A stretch of 64,000 nucleotides of DNA from Zymoseptoria tritici IPO323. Its lineage: Eukaryota > Ascomycota > Dothideomycetes > Mycosphaerellales > Mycosphaerellaceae. The stretch covers positions 930,001 to 994,000 of the forward strand of contig NC_018215.1 of NCBI RefSeq assembly GCF_000219625.1. The letters are read 5' to 3'. Both the position numbers and the translations under genes were made by a program. Below the pieces are notes generated by a model. That model saw only the letters and a list, made by a program, of their open reading frames with translations. It did not search any database and was not told where the DNA came from. Positions 26,532-36,578 of this stretch are shown piece by piece (positions within the stretch are counted from its first letter, which is position 1; every line of letters starts with the position of its first letter).

Positions 26532-26746
26532 TGTTATATCTACCTCCGCCGAATACCGACAATCGGCATCTGATCCCCTACCTTAGCGGCATATGCACCC
26601 CTACTAGGGCCTTTTAAGCTCGTTTGAGCCAGATTGCGCCTGTAGTATAAGGATACGTAGAATCTCCTCCTTCCGAGAGAGTATCGAATCGAGTCTGTTC
26701 TGAAGTGATTTATACTGCTACTCTATTCTTAACTGCACCTTTTACA
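26532..26746 (+). repeat. Gypsy-2 3' LTR
   Basis: 215 bp, same length as the 5' copy, ending TTTTACA, then the AAACA duplication. Confidence 0.92.
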
Positions 26747-27596
26747 AAACACCTCTAAGGCAGTGCTAACCGCGATTAGGCGATCCTCGGCCTCCTTAGT
26801 ACGCTTACGGTCCGACTTGCGGCCGCGTACGTCTATTAAGCGGCGCTTCTTGCTAGGGGTGCTACTAGACTGCTACAAAGAATGTTAGTAAGGGCTAGAT
26901 TAAGCTAGGGATAGTATATATAGCCTTCGCTAAGATCGCACTAGCCGAGCAGTCCCTCTTAGGCACCTTCTGTCTAGTATCCTCCTAGGTAGTAGTACTA
27001 GGGTGCTAGGAGAGACCGTCCTCGCTACGGAAACTGCTATCTAACTTCCTGTTTAACTATCCTAATTAGCTGCTAGTCTAGAACACGCTAGAAAGGGACA
27101 CTTACGCCTCTATAGAGCCTGTAAAATATAGAACACGATCTAGCAAGTCTTCCTTCTTAGCCTTAGACTAGGTAGTGCGGCCGTAGACGGTATCGATATC
27201 CTGCTTAATAGCTTTCTAGGCGGGCTCCTAGTCGACCGGCATCTAAGTAGGACAGTTAGCGATAGAACACGCTAGAATTAACTAAACCGACCTACCTAAA
27301 GATAGTCCGCATTCTTGCTAGTTAGGCATCCGGAACACTTAGCCAGGATATTACTGGGTAGGGGCTTCTCTGCCGCAATCTAGCAGATCTTAGACAGGTC
27401 CTAGCCCTCCTTAACGCTAGAGAGGCATAACGAGTACGGATTCTCGTTCTACCTACTAGCTCGGACTTTCTTGTAGTACTTGTCGCGAAGATAGTAGAGT
27501 GCGCCGGACATTATGCTAGTCTAGTCGCAATGTTAGCTAATCTGGCGCTAATCTAGACTGTTCTAGAGCTAGCTGCTAGTACTTACTTTTAGTAGG

Positions 27597-27925
27597 TGTT
27601 AGAGACACCTCGAGAGGGAATGTAGGCTTGCACCGAAAACAAATAGTTGTAGAATGTAACGAGTCGATTCGATAAGGAAGGGAATGGACAAGAGCGTCCC
27701 CCGAGGCTATATACCCGCCCTTCGTGTTGCTAAATGCGTCCCTCCGCCTAGACTAGGCACCGGTCGCAGTCTAACGTCCGCTCGGGGGCTATCGTACGCC
27801 CGTAAGGTTTGTCCCTCTACAGGATGTCCTAGTCTAGGCTAGATAAGATAGCACCGGTAATCTGCAGTGCTAGGATAGTCCAGGTTAGGACAGGTAGGGG
27901 GCGTTATCGTAAGGGTGTCCTTACA
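27597..27925 (-). repeat. Gypsy-3 3' LTR (left copy)
   Basis: 329 bp. It keeps TGTTAGAG at its outer end where the right copy reads TATTAGAG, a TG to TA change. Confidence 0.92.
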
Positions 27926-27962
27926 TTGCCCCCCTCCCCTCTCTGCAACTAACCTTAGTTGC
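27926..27962 (-). promoter_or_regulatory. Gypsy-3 polypurine tract and hairpin
   Basis: On the minus strand GAGGGGAGGGGGGCAA (27926-27941) abuts the LTR. GCAACTAACCTTAGTTGC (27945-27962) is a perfect 8-bp stem palindrome just upstream of it. Gypsy-1 has the same palindrome stems at 34559-34576. Confidence 0.78.
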
Positions 27963-28161
27963 GGTGGAAAATTCACAAGCTGTTAGCTGCTAGATGTCCT
28001 AATCTAGAAGGATTTGCGGGTCCGTAGCGTCGCTATATTAATTTAATTCTTCTTCTAAACTTTCTCTCTTCTTTACTAACTACTAAAAAGTAAGTAATCT
28101 AGGGTAGTGCTAGTATAGTCTAGTTTGGGTCTAGCAAGGCTAATATTAGCGCAGACATACT

Positions 28162-29063
28162 ATGTCTTCCGCCGCCGCGGCCCTCGTGCGCAACGATTAC
28201 GCTAAAAAGGTCCGCAACGGGGCTTTTAACTACAATCCGTGCTTTAATTGCATTAAAGACGTTAAGCTAAACAAAGACTTAACTAAACTGTGCTAGTTAG
28301 CGTTAGAGAAGCCCATTAAGGGCATTACTGCTAAGTGCGCCGGCTGTCTAGACGACAGAAATGCCGACTGCTTCTAGGTAGGATATTTCTAGACTGTTCT
28401 GGAGTCTTCTGGATCCAGGCTAACCCTAAATAGCTCCCTCCGGCCCGTAAGGACGAGTAGGACACTATTAATGCCTAGATTTAAGCAGAGTACGCTAATC
28501 CGGTAGTAAACGCGGACAATAGGAAGAAGTTAAGGAGCAAGGTGCTCCTGTTTGCTAGTTCGATTAAGTTGTATATGCCGTTCTGGCTTATTTTGGACTA
28601 GTATGCTAACAGTTGGCGCCTTAGGGAGCTTAGAAACAGCGTTCGCGGCCCGGAGGGTCTCACTTTGCACTAGGGTACCCGCGCGTAGGACACGACAGGT
28701 TAAAAGGTTAAGAAGCAGGACAAGTCGGCCGCTGCTTATATAGAGAAGGCCGTGAGTGTACCGTTCTAGCGCATTTTAGGCTATGCTAACGCCAGGATGT
28801 AGGAGCAGGCTGCTACCGGGACCCCGAGGGCTAAGAGAAGCCGCCTAATTAATCTAAAGGGCGCTATTACGGTCCAGTCGTTAACAGACAAGCTTAACAA
28901 GTACAAGACTGCCTTGCATCGCAATAGCAGGGCCCTAGAGAGGTTTAATTCGTACGCTAGGGGTACGGGAAAGACTAATAGGGAGGCGTTAAAGGCTTTA
29001 GTAAGCACTACGGCCGCTTAGGAGCGTAGAGAGGACGCTTCGGACAAGGATAGCGATAATTAA
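28162..29063 (+). pseudogene. Gypsy-3 antisense cysteine-rich accessory gene, two exons
   Basis: Exon 1 is 28162-28377 (72 codons, start ATG), the intron 28378-28433 (GTAGGA donor, GGCTAACC branch, AATAG acceptor), exon 2 28434-29063. The spliced frame is 281 codons plus stop, interrupted only by TAG/TAA where Trp or Gln is expected. Exon 1 carries NPCFNCIKD, DLTKLC, AKCAGCLDDRNADCF; exon 2 carries GPEGLTLH-GTRA and a basic RAKRSRLINLKG, then a probable helix KLNKYKTALHRNSRALERF. It lies between the left LTR and the end of pol, opposite in strand to pol. Exon 1 equals Gypsy-1 exon 1 in length and aligns along its whole span. No known domain name comes to mind; the CxxC pairs suggest zinc binding (inference). 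Confidence 0.75.
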
Positions 29064-29309
29064 GCCGGTTTAGTCTAGTTAGCTCTAGCAGTGTGCAGGG
29101 TATAACAGATAACGCTATTACGCAGAGTAATAAGGCCCTTTTAAGTTATAATAGCGTAGAATAGCTTAACGTAGGCCAGAATAGTCCAGAATAGAAAGCC
29201 TTAACGCCTAAATGAAATCCCTAGAATTATTAAAAATGTTAAAGTCTAATGTTATAAAGGAAAAAGGATTGAAAAATTGACTAAGGGGGTTAGCGTTTTT
29301 TCTAGAATT

Positions 29310-32300
29310 TACCGCGCGCAGTTGGTCCTTCCTAGCCTATTCTGCGCTAGTAGGCCCGCATTGCTGCCGGGCTAATGTTAACTGCTGCTTCCTAGGAGTT
29401 CTCGGACTAGTTGTAATCTTTCTACTTAATAAGGTACTCCCGATTGTTCAGTTCGTCTATACGTTCGGCTAGAATAGCCTCGACTTCGTATTCGTTGTCC
29501 TCTCCTGCGTCGTATCGCATTATCCTGTCCTGTTTGCGACTAAACTAGTCCGGGATAGATAGTTCTAGCAGAGAAACATAGAAGGTTAGATAGATCTTTA
29601 GTAAGTCTAGTAGATCGAGCATGTATGCGACGCGGTTAATAACCGCTTTTACCTTATAAGGTCTAATGTATTTGTAATCGAGCTTCGCCGAAGGTCTTAA
29701 TAATCTAATGTTGCGTATATTAAGGTAGACTTCATCTCCGACGTTAAAGGAGATGTCCTTCCTATGCTCGTTCGCCTACTTAGCTATTTGCTTCTTTGTT
29801 TTAGCCAGTCTAACCCGCAGTTTCTTCTAGTTGGAGATAACGCGGTCTGCAAGTTGTGCGGCGAACGGGGCTTCTCGTCCATTCTAGCGTAGTCTGGGCT
29901 AGTAGCACCGCCGAGGGTCCCGTGTCGTGTACGCCTAGAATAGCGTAACCCCTGTTGCGGAGTGTACGCTGTTATTATACGAGAATTCCGCAGTAGAGAG
30001 TAGGGAGGCCTAGTTGTCCTGTTCGTAGTTGCAGTATATACGAAGATACTGCTCTAGCGTCTGGTTTTGGCGCTCTATCTGCCCGTCCGTTTAAGGGTAG
30101 AACGCTGTGCTTAGTTTTCGGCGTATGCTAAGGCAGAAGCAGAACGTGCTCTAGAATTTTAAGGTTAGGATAGGCCCTCGATCCGACGTAATCGTAGCTA
30201 GTACGCTATAGAGTCGTACGACTTCCCTTATAAACACCTCTGCGAGCTCTGCTGCGGTAATCGTCTTCTTGCATAGCGCATAATAGACTATTTTAGTGCA
30301 TCTATCTACGATTACTAGGATTAAGTCGTAAGCCTAGCCTAGAAGCATGCTAGGTAGCAGGTCTGTTATAAAGTCTAGCGTTACATCCTCCTATAGTATA
30401 AGCGATAATAGCTCTACGTGTAGCAATCCGTAAGGTTTGTGCCGCCGTAGCTTTAACCTGCTGCACGCTTAACATATTCGTATGTAGTCCTTAACGTATT
30501 TCCTTATTTTAGGCTAGTAGAAGCTCCTTTGCAGAAGTTCGAGTGTTCGAGAGAAGCCGAAGTGCCCTGCTATAGGGTCGTCGTAGCATTCCTAAAGCAG
30601 TTAGAGTCTTATACTTCCTTTAGGTACGTAGGCCTTGCCGTCTATATACGCGACTCTATCTTCGTTAGTCTATCGATCTGCCTAGAAAGCAGGTTCCGCT
30701 TAGTCCTTCTCCTCGTTAATCCTGTTAAAGGTTAGATCTTTTAAGAGGGCGCGTTTTAGGCGCGTTTTCAGGTCTAGGGCGTCCTTTACTACCCCTACGT
30801 ACCTTACTAGTCTATTATAGTCTAGATGCGGTTGGAATGCCGTCTAGAAGAGCCGCAAGCTTGCAGACGACTCTTCGTCTATAGCCTACCGTCCAGAGTA
30901 GTCCTTATCCGTTAGGTCGGGCCTTCTACTTAGTATATCCGCCGCCCTATTAGCCTTGCCGGGTCTATAGATAGTCCTAAAGTCGATCTGCGATAACTAC
31001 TCGGCCTACCTAACCTACCGCCTGGACAAGGTCTTGGTCGTTATAAGAGTTTGTAGGTTTATATAATCCGTTAGTAGTTCGACCTAGTATCGAGCCCCCT
31101 CTAGGTATTATCTAAAGTGCTTAAAGGAGTCTACGACTACTAACAGCTTAGCGTCTTCCGTAACGTAGTTCCGTTCTGCCGCAATTATCTTTCGTAAGAA
31201 GTATAATACAGGGAACTACTACGTTTTGCCGTAGTCTTCGTATAGTTAGCTTAGGATGCCCGAGATTGCCTCGCCTAAGGCGTCGGTTTCTACCCTATAG
31301 GGCAGTTCTAGGTTAAAATAGCGTAGGATAGGGGCTTCCGAGAACTTTTTCCGCAATTCGTCGAAGGAAAGCATAGCTTGCTCGTCGAGCTCTAAGTATG
31401 CTCGTTCCTTCTTGCGTTAGTTTACTACCTTTTTCCCCTCCGTGTAGCGGTTAAGTGCCGTAGCGAGGCGTAAGAAGCCCTTAATAAAGCGCCTATAGTA
31501 GTTCGCGAAGCCGATAAAGACCCTAATGTTATATATTAACTAGGGAAGTAGCTACTCCTAGACCGATCTGACCTGCTCTAGGTCGATCTCTAGCCTATTA
31601 CGTATAATAACGTACCCGAGGTAGTCGACGCGGTCCTTATAGAAATCGTACTTAGATAAGTTAGCGTACAGCTTGTATTTCCGAAGGCGCTCTAGCACTT
31701 CCCGGACGTAGCCCTCGTGCTCCTCTACCGTTTTAGAGTATATAAGGATGTCGTCGAGGTAAACGACGCAGAACACGTCGATTAACCCTACTAGCACGCT
31801 ATTAATAAAGTTTTGGAACACCGCGGGGGCATTGTAGAGCCCGAAGGGTATTACGGTATATTCGAAATAGCCGTATCTGGTCCGGAAGGCTGTCTTCTAC
31901 TCGTCGCCTTCCCGGATACGGACACGGTAGTACGCGTAGCGGAGGTCTATCTTCGTAAAGTACCTAGCGCTAGCTAGCTAGTCTATTAACTCGGAAATTA
32001 AGGGAAGACCCCCCCTGTTCTTTACCGTAACCGCATTTAGGCCGCGGTAGTCGATATAGAGGCAGAGTATGTTATCCTTTTTCCTCGCGAAGAGGATTAG
32101 CGCGCCCGCCAAGGACGTCGAGCGGCGAATAAAGCTACTCTTTAGATGTTTAGGGAGCTACTTGCGTATCGTATCTATCTCCGCCTCCGATAGAGCGTAC
32201 ATAGGGCTAAACGGGACCTTTGCTCCTTTAACTAGGTCGATCCTAAGATCGTGCGGTCTATATAGTGCTAACTTGCTAGCTAACTCCTCCGAAAAGACGT

Positions 32301-34060
32301 CGGAGAAGTTAGAGTACGCTGTTAGGACGCTATTCTGGTCTAGTTCGAGTCTATCCTCGACCTCTTAGATCGACATAACGTAAAGAGCTGCCTCGACTTT
32401 ACTAAGACACTCCCGGTAGAACCTGTCCGGGGACACTACTGCTATTACTTGCTGCTTTCGAGGTTTCTGCCTCTAGAAGACCTTCTTTAGAGCGAAGTTA
32501 ATACCCGGGTTATACTTCTCGAGCTAGGGCATGCCGAGCACGACTTCGAAACTGTAGATGCGTCCTACCTTAAACGTATCTACGCACCCCTACGCCTTGC
32601 TAGAGGTGTCTATAGCCTTGTAGGAGTTTCTCGTTTCTTTAAAGACCTATAGGCTCTAGCTATTTAGAGTTAGGTACTTTGTCTAGGTAGATAGCTCGGA
32701 AACTGTCTACCCTATTTCCTTTACTAGTATAGAATCGTAGAAGTTGTCCTGGGCGCCGCTATTAATTAGGCCCCGGACCCTTCTAGACTCCCCTAGGCTG
32801 TTTAGCGTTAACTCGACGCTAATTAGGCGCCCTTGCTAGGCGCGGCGCTTTCCTAGCTTAGCCGAGCGCCGCTAGTCCTTATTATAGAGGACTTAGCCTA
32901 CCTAAGCAATAGCGTCTACTTAGGGGGCGTCTCTTTCCCCGAATCCTTCTACAGGTGCTAGTTAGTGCAGTCGTAGCGGATATGCCCGACCTGTTAGCAT
33001 CCGTAGTACGTAGCCTTAGAGGGGGCCTTCGGGTTCTGTTCGCTATTGCTAGTCCTTACCTTCTTACCGTCCGGAGTAGCAGAGCTGTCGCTAGGGCGCT
33101 TCTTCGCCTGCTTAGCGGTCCTTTTAGTAGCCTACCTCTTACGAGCCTCTTATTTAGAGCCCTCGTTAGCACGGTAGGCCTTCTTAGCCCTCTCCTCGGC
33201 GTCTACTAGGTTTAGTAGGGTAGTAGGGTAGTTCGAGAGGCGGTTGCGAAGGGTCTATAAAAGGGCGCTATAGAACCTAAGGATCTTCTTACTATCGTCC
33301 CTTTTATCGAGCTCCTTCTAGAGTGTCTTTAGCTCCTTAAGGAGTTCTTCCGGCGTGCGGTTACCTAGGGTAACCTTTTTTAGCTTCTCGTAGGCCTTCT
33401 CGCGCTGTTCGGTCTCTGTGCCTATCGAGTTAAGTATAACCTCCTTTATTATAGACTAGGTTAGCTTAGAATGGTCGTTAAGGCCGTCGACGTAGCGTTC
33501 CTAGTAGTCTTGCTAGAGCTTTCCTATATAGTCGGTAGCAAAGTCGACCTTGTAGTCTTCGCGTTTAGCAAATCCTTCGTATTGTCTAAAGGCTCTTTCG
33601 AGGGCTCGGACCTAGTTGTCGTAGCTCGTACGCGACTTGCCTTCGAAGACTAGTAGCTCCTTTAACTTAGGAAGGTTATCCCTCGTCTTAGTATGCTAGT
33701 TAGGTTTAGAGAAAAGATAGCGGAGGGTAGCCGTCCTTAGGTTCCCTTCTAGCGTAGGATAGTCTAGTTCGGAACGGAGTTCCTTAATCTTCTGCTAAAG
33801 GGTTAAGAACTCGAAGGTAGCGCGGGCGACTTCGTTGTCGTGCTCCTAGGTAGCCCTTTCTTCTAAGGTCTCTCCCGAGCTAGGCTAGTTAAGAAGGTTA
33901 ACATCCTATAGCTAACTAGCAGGCGTAGCCGATAGCTCTATAGAGGAAGCGCTCGCCTACTATCGGGCGGAGGTGTTAGGAAGGGAATCGTCCTAACGAC
34001 GGGTAACCTTTAGAGCTATGTCGGTAGTTTTCGGTATAGTTGTACGGTTGTTTTTAATCG
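29310..34060 (-). pseudogene. Gypsy-3 gag-pol with chromodomain, RIP-inactivated
   Basis: Minus-strand frame with TAG at Trp/Gln sites. The zinc knuckle (YYGC-QVGHIRYDC) is near 32975-33015. The reverse transcriptase is best preserved in the open segment 31558-31821, where VVYLDDILIYS keeps both catalytic Asp. Integrase lies at about 30050-30560 and the chromodomain at about 29370-29560 (REYLIK-KDYN-SENS-EAAVNISP). Gag occupies about 33050-34060 with an acidic and lysine-rich composition. The exact start was not determined. Confidence 0.82.
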
Positions 34061-34067
34061 AATCGAA

Positions 34068-34396
34068 TATTAGAGACACCTCGAGAGGGAATGTAGGCTT
34101 ACACCGAAAACAAATAGTTATAGAATGTAACGAGTCGATTCGATAAAGAAGGGAATAGACAAGAGCGTCCCCTAAGGCTATATACCCGCCCTTCGTGTTG
34201 CCAAATGCGTCCCTCCGCCTAGACCAGGCACCGGTCGTAGTCTAACGTCTGCTCGGGGGCTATTGTGCGCCTGTAAGGTTCGTCCCTCTACAGGATGTCC
34301 TAGTCTAGGCTAGATAAGATAGCACCGGTAATCTGTAGTGCCAGGATGGTCCAGGTTAGGACAGGTAGGGGGCGTCATCGTGAGGGTGTCCTTACA
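34068..34396 (-). repeat. Gypsy-3 5' LTR (right copy)
   Basis: 329 bp. Immediately inside, on the minus strand, CGATTCG begins two bases from the LTR edge (34065 down to 34059), the same spacing as in Gypsy-1 and Gypsy-2. Confidence 0.92.
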
Positions 34397-34558
34397 GTAG
34401 GTGTTTATAAGAAGAGAAGAATTCGAGGGCGAGAAAGAGTAGTATATGCGCGAGGGACCTACTTTTATTTCCTAATCGGGACACCGAGCAGCTGGCCTAG
34501 CAACGTTAGCAGTTAGTAAATTAAACCTGCAGCTGAACGCTGCTAAAGATTCGCGCAC

Positions 34559-34595
34559 GCAACTAAGGTTAGTTGCACCGGGGGGAGGGGGGCAA
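34559..34595 (+). promoter_or_regulatory. Gypsy-1 hairpin and polypurine tract
   Basis: GCAACTAAGGTTAGTTGC (34559-34576) is a perfect 8-bp stem palindrome. It is followed by ACCGGGGGGAGGGGGGCAA, the plus-strand primer tract, then the 3' LTR at 34596. Confidence 0.78.
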
Positions 34596-34973
34596 TGTAA
34601 GGATCCCCTTACGTAAGCGTAGTCTGGCCTTATCTCCCCTAAGCTAGGCCAACCTGGTTTCGAAGAACACAACAACGAGCTATCCTAGTTACGAAGAGCG
34701 TAATAGCGTACGGATTAAGGCAGTCCGATCTAGCTTGCCTCTTAATGCCTAACGATAAGGATCGAAGGGCTACGAAGGGACAGACGATCCCGCTTATAAC
34801 GAGAGAAGTAAAGGATAGGGGAATAGAACCTAGCAGTAGCTGTGTATATAGCGAAGGAGGCTCTCCTCCTCTATTCCCTCCTTTAACGAATCGAGTCGTT
34901 ACATTCTGAAACCTATTGTTCGATACTTCCCTACTTCAGTCTCTCCCTGCCTTATCACGAGGCAATCCTAACA
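34596..34973 (+). repeat. Gypsy-1 3' LTR
   Basis: 378 bp, pairs with 14281-14658. Followed by the CATAA duplication and then the rest of the hAT transposase. Confidence 0.93.
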
Positions 34974-34978
34974 CATAA

Positions 34979-35796
34979 AGCGGCTATATAGCGTCGACAA
35001 CGCTAAGGCGGTAATAGAGTAGTATTCTTATATACCTAAGCTAAACTAAGAGTTCTACTTCCGCTAGAATATTAACCTCGCGTAGAAGAAGCTAGATGCT
35101 TACTACACCCTTATAGACATAACACCTATCTACGTCGCGGTAGTAGTGCTTTATCTACGCTATAACATAGGCTAGCTTATAAAGAAGTAGAGTGCGAAGA
35201 AGGACTAGATCGTTAACGCGAAGGTAGAATTAAAGGCGTTATAGACTTACTACTCGTAGTAGCTAAGCAAGTTTAGTAACAACGTAGACGATAGTAGCGA
35301 CATTACACCCTCTTAATTAGCCTCGTAACTATAACGTACACGTAGTCTACGCTATTACCGAGTGCTCGATAAAGACGAGCCGGACGACTTCGATATAGGT
35401 AATAGTAGTAACGAGGTACGTACAAAGGAGAAACGACTAGCGGTAATAGTAGATAAGCAATAGTCGCTTTATACCGCTATAGAGTATAACTACTATGTCG
35501 GCAACGTATATGCGTAGTAGTAGAAGAAGCGCTTTAAATAGCCTTAATTAATAGCTATAGCGCTAGACGTGCTTACTACGCCGCCTATAAGTAACGAGCT
35601 AGAGCGGCTATTTAGTAAGACTAGCCTTATAGTTATAAGCTACCGCAACCGCCTTAAAGAAGATACTATATCGACAACCGCTTTACTATATAGCTAGACT
35701 CGTAAGGGCGTAATATTATAGTAAGACTTTAAGCCGGAGGTAATACTACTAGACGACGATAGCGACGGCGACGGCGACGGCGACATAGCCGAATAA
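34979..35796 (+). pseudogene. hAT transposase, C-terminal part with dimerisation domain
   Basis: The frame resumes after the Gypsy-1 duplication: KLDAYYTLIDITPIYVAAVVLHPRY near 35085-35160, then the hAT C-terminal dimerisation block at about 35560-35720 (ALDVLTTPPISNELERLFSKT, RNRLKEDTISTTALLYS-TRKGVI). It ends with an Asp/Gly run and TAA at 35794-35796. TAG marks former Trp and Gln. Confidence 0.85.
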
Positions 35797-35990
35797 ACGC
35801 TTATAACACCCTTACTAAGAGCCGCACTAACAACACCCTTACTAAGAGCCTTATAACACCCTTACTAAGAGCCGCACTAATAACACCCTTACTAACAACA
35901 CCCTTACTAACACCCTTACTAAGAGCCTTACTATAAGCCTTACTAAGAGCCGTACTAACAATACCTCTACTACCCTTACTACTATAAACA
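35755..35990. repeat. Short tandem repeats at the end of the hAT coding region
   Basis: GACGGC units near 35763-35783 encode the terminal Asp-Gly run. From about 35800 to 35985 a degenerate unit ACACCCTTACTAAGAGCC repeats about seven times, partly as shorter CCCTTACTAA units. Confidence 0.75.
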
Positions 35991-36373
35991 TTACCGGCTA
36001 AGTTATAAAAACTAAAGGAGTTTCTAGCCTTCTTATTAGCCGACTGTTTAATAGTAGATTCGTCGTTTCTAGCTCCTATGCGAGTCGTTTGCGCGAGTAA
36101 GAGATGTACGGCGGCGCGCTCGAATCTACCGCCGAGCGGTAGTAACGGAGGTCTCGAATCTATGTTGTATATAGCTATATCCTTTAATCTAGCTATATCC
36201 TTTAATCTATTAATCCACTACTAATCTACTAATCTATCTACTAACACTATTAATCTATTAATCCCCTTAATCTATTACTATAGCTAAGATTAATTAATTG
36301 TAACCCCTGCAATGCAGAGCGACAGCGAGGATTAATTAATAGATTAACCAATTCGATAGATTGGTCAATCGGC

Positions 36374-36403
36374 CGATTGATTGTTCACCACCCTGCCAAC
36401 AAC
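36374..36403 (-). repeat. Right terminal inverted repeat and TSD of the hAT element
   Basis: 36374-36395 is the exact reverse complement of the left end, followed by CCAACAAC at 36396-36403. Upstream (about 36170-36350) are arrays of CTTTAATCTA/ATTAATCTAT motifs, the right subterminal repeats. Confidence 0.93.
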
Positions 36404-36578
36404 GTCCGACCAACTCTCGCTCTCCCCTCTCTCGGCCACGTCTCTAGGACGATGGTGGCTGGTCCTGCCGTGGTTTCACGTTTTCGCAGAGCGCTTGCTT
36501 GTGTGCCGTAAACTGAGTCTTCTTATCCAAGTTGCAGGGCTTGCCCGTCAGGACGCATGGCGAATTCTGCAGAAGCCG

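Larger units (their letters stand above)
19820..26746 (+). mobile_element. Gypsy-2: Ty3/Gypsy chromovirus-type LTR retrotransposon, nested in Gypsy-1
   Basis: Two 215-bp direct LTRs bound a 6.9-kb element flanked by the 5-bp duplication AAACA (19815-19819 and 26747-26751). Order: LTR, gag-pol with chromodomain (plus), antisense gene (minus, 25298-26161), hairpin (26498-26514), purine tract AAGGAGGGGGG, LTR. It is diverged from Gypsy-1 and Gypsy-3 in LTR and protein sequence, so it is a separate family. Confidence 0.93.
19689..27511 (-). pseudogene. Gypsy-1 antisense cysteine-rich accessory gene, split by Gypsy-2
   Basis: Start ATG at 27509-27511. Exon 1 (27296-27511) is 72 codons and contains PYSLC, K-C-S-G-C-L and N-A-D-Y; two Tyr replace expected Cys by RIP. 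The intron at 27243-27295 has donor GTAGGT, branch GCTAAC and acceptor TTAG. A second likely intron (GTAAGT..GCTAATTAG) follows. Later exons include DGLS-HPSTTT-EDTRQKVPKRD and SKKRRLIDVRGRKSD. The frame enters the Gypsy-2 duplication at 26747 and resumes at 19819, ending TAA at 19689-19691, tail to tail with pol. Gypsy-2 therefore inserted into this gene, and Gypsy-3 into its 5' leader. The protein is related to the antisense genes of Gypsy-2 and Gypsy-3. Function unknown; the Cys pattern suggests metal binding (inference). One join between exons 2 and 3 is not resolved. Confidence 0.68.
27597..34396 (-). mobile_element. Gypsy-3: Ty3/Gypsy chromovirus-type LTR retrotransposon, minus orientation, nested in Gypsy-1
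   Basis: Two 329-bp LTRs bound a 6.8-kb element flanked by the 5-bp duplication GTAGG (27592-27596 and 34397-34401). gag-pol reads on the minus strand, so the 5' LTR is the right one. The polypurine tract and hairpin lie beside the left LTR, as expected. The shared zinc knuckle style, the identical hairpin and the near-identical purine tract make it a relative of Gypsy-1. Confidence 0.93.
14281..34973 (+). mobile_element. Gypsy-1: Ty3/Gypsy chromovirus-type LTR retrotransposon, nested in the hAT element
   Basis: Two 378-bp direct LTRs beginning TGT and ending ACA bound the element, flanked by the 5-bp duplication CATAA (14276-14280 and 34974-34978). The total span is 20.7 kb because Gypsy-2 (19820-26746) and Gypsy-3 (27597-34396) lie inside; without them it is about 7 kb. 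Order: LTR, gag-pol with C-terminal chromodomain (plus strand), antisense cysteine-rich gene (minus strand), hairpin, polypurine tract, LTR. Coding parts are RIP-inactivated. Confidence 0.93.
11499..36395 (+). mobile_element. hAT DNA transposon (outermost element), RIP-mutated, split by Gypsy-1
   Basis: The ends are perfect 22-bp inverted repeats flanked by an 8-bp duplication (CCAACAAC at 11491-11498 and 36396-36403), the hallmark of hAT insertion. Removing Gypsy-1 and one copy of its 5-bp duplication leaves about 4.2 kb. A transposase frame runs plus-strand from 12501, is broken at 14280, and resumes at 34979. Most Trp and Gln codons are TAG, so it cannot be autonomous. It lies between SHB17 and the small secreted protein gene without breaking either. 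Confidence 0.93.

Noticed and set aside
28552..28743. Short open frames inside the Gypsy elements (for example 28552-28743, 32955-33209, 33471-33653)
   Set aside because: They are shadows in frames other than the recognisable gag-pol or antisense gene.
35755..35990. CRISPR-like or satellite array
   Set aside because: The units are degenerate, have no spacers, and belong to the 3' end of the hAT element.
11499..36395. Use of TAG as a sense codon (alternative genetic code)
   Set aside because: TAG replaces Trp and Gln only inside transposons, Cys becomes Tyr at the same time, and host genes use TAG/TGA/TAA as stops. RIP explains all of it.
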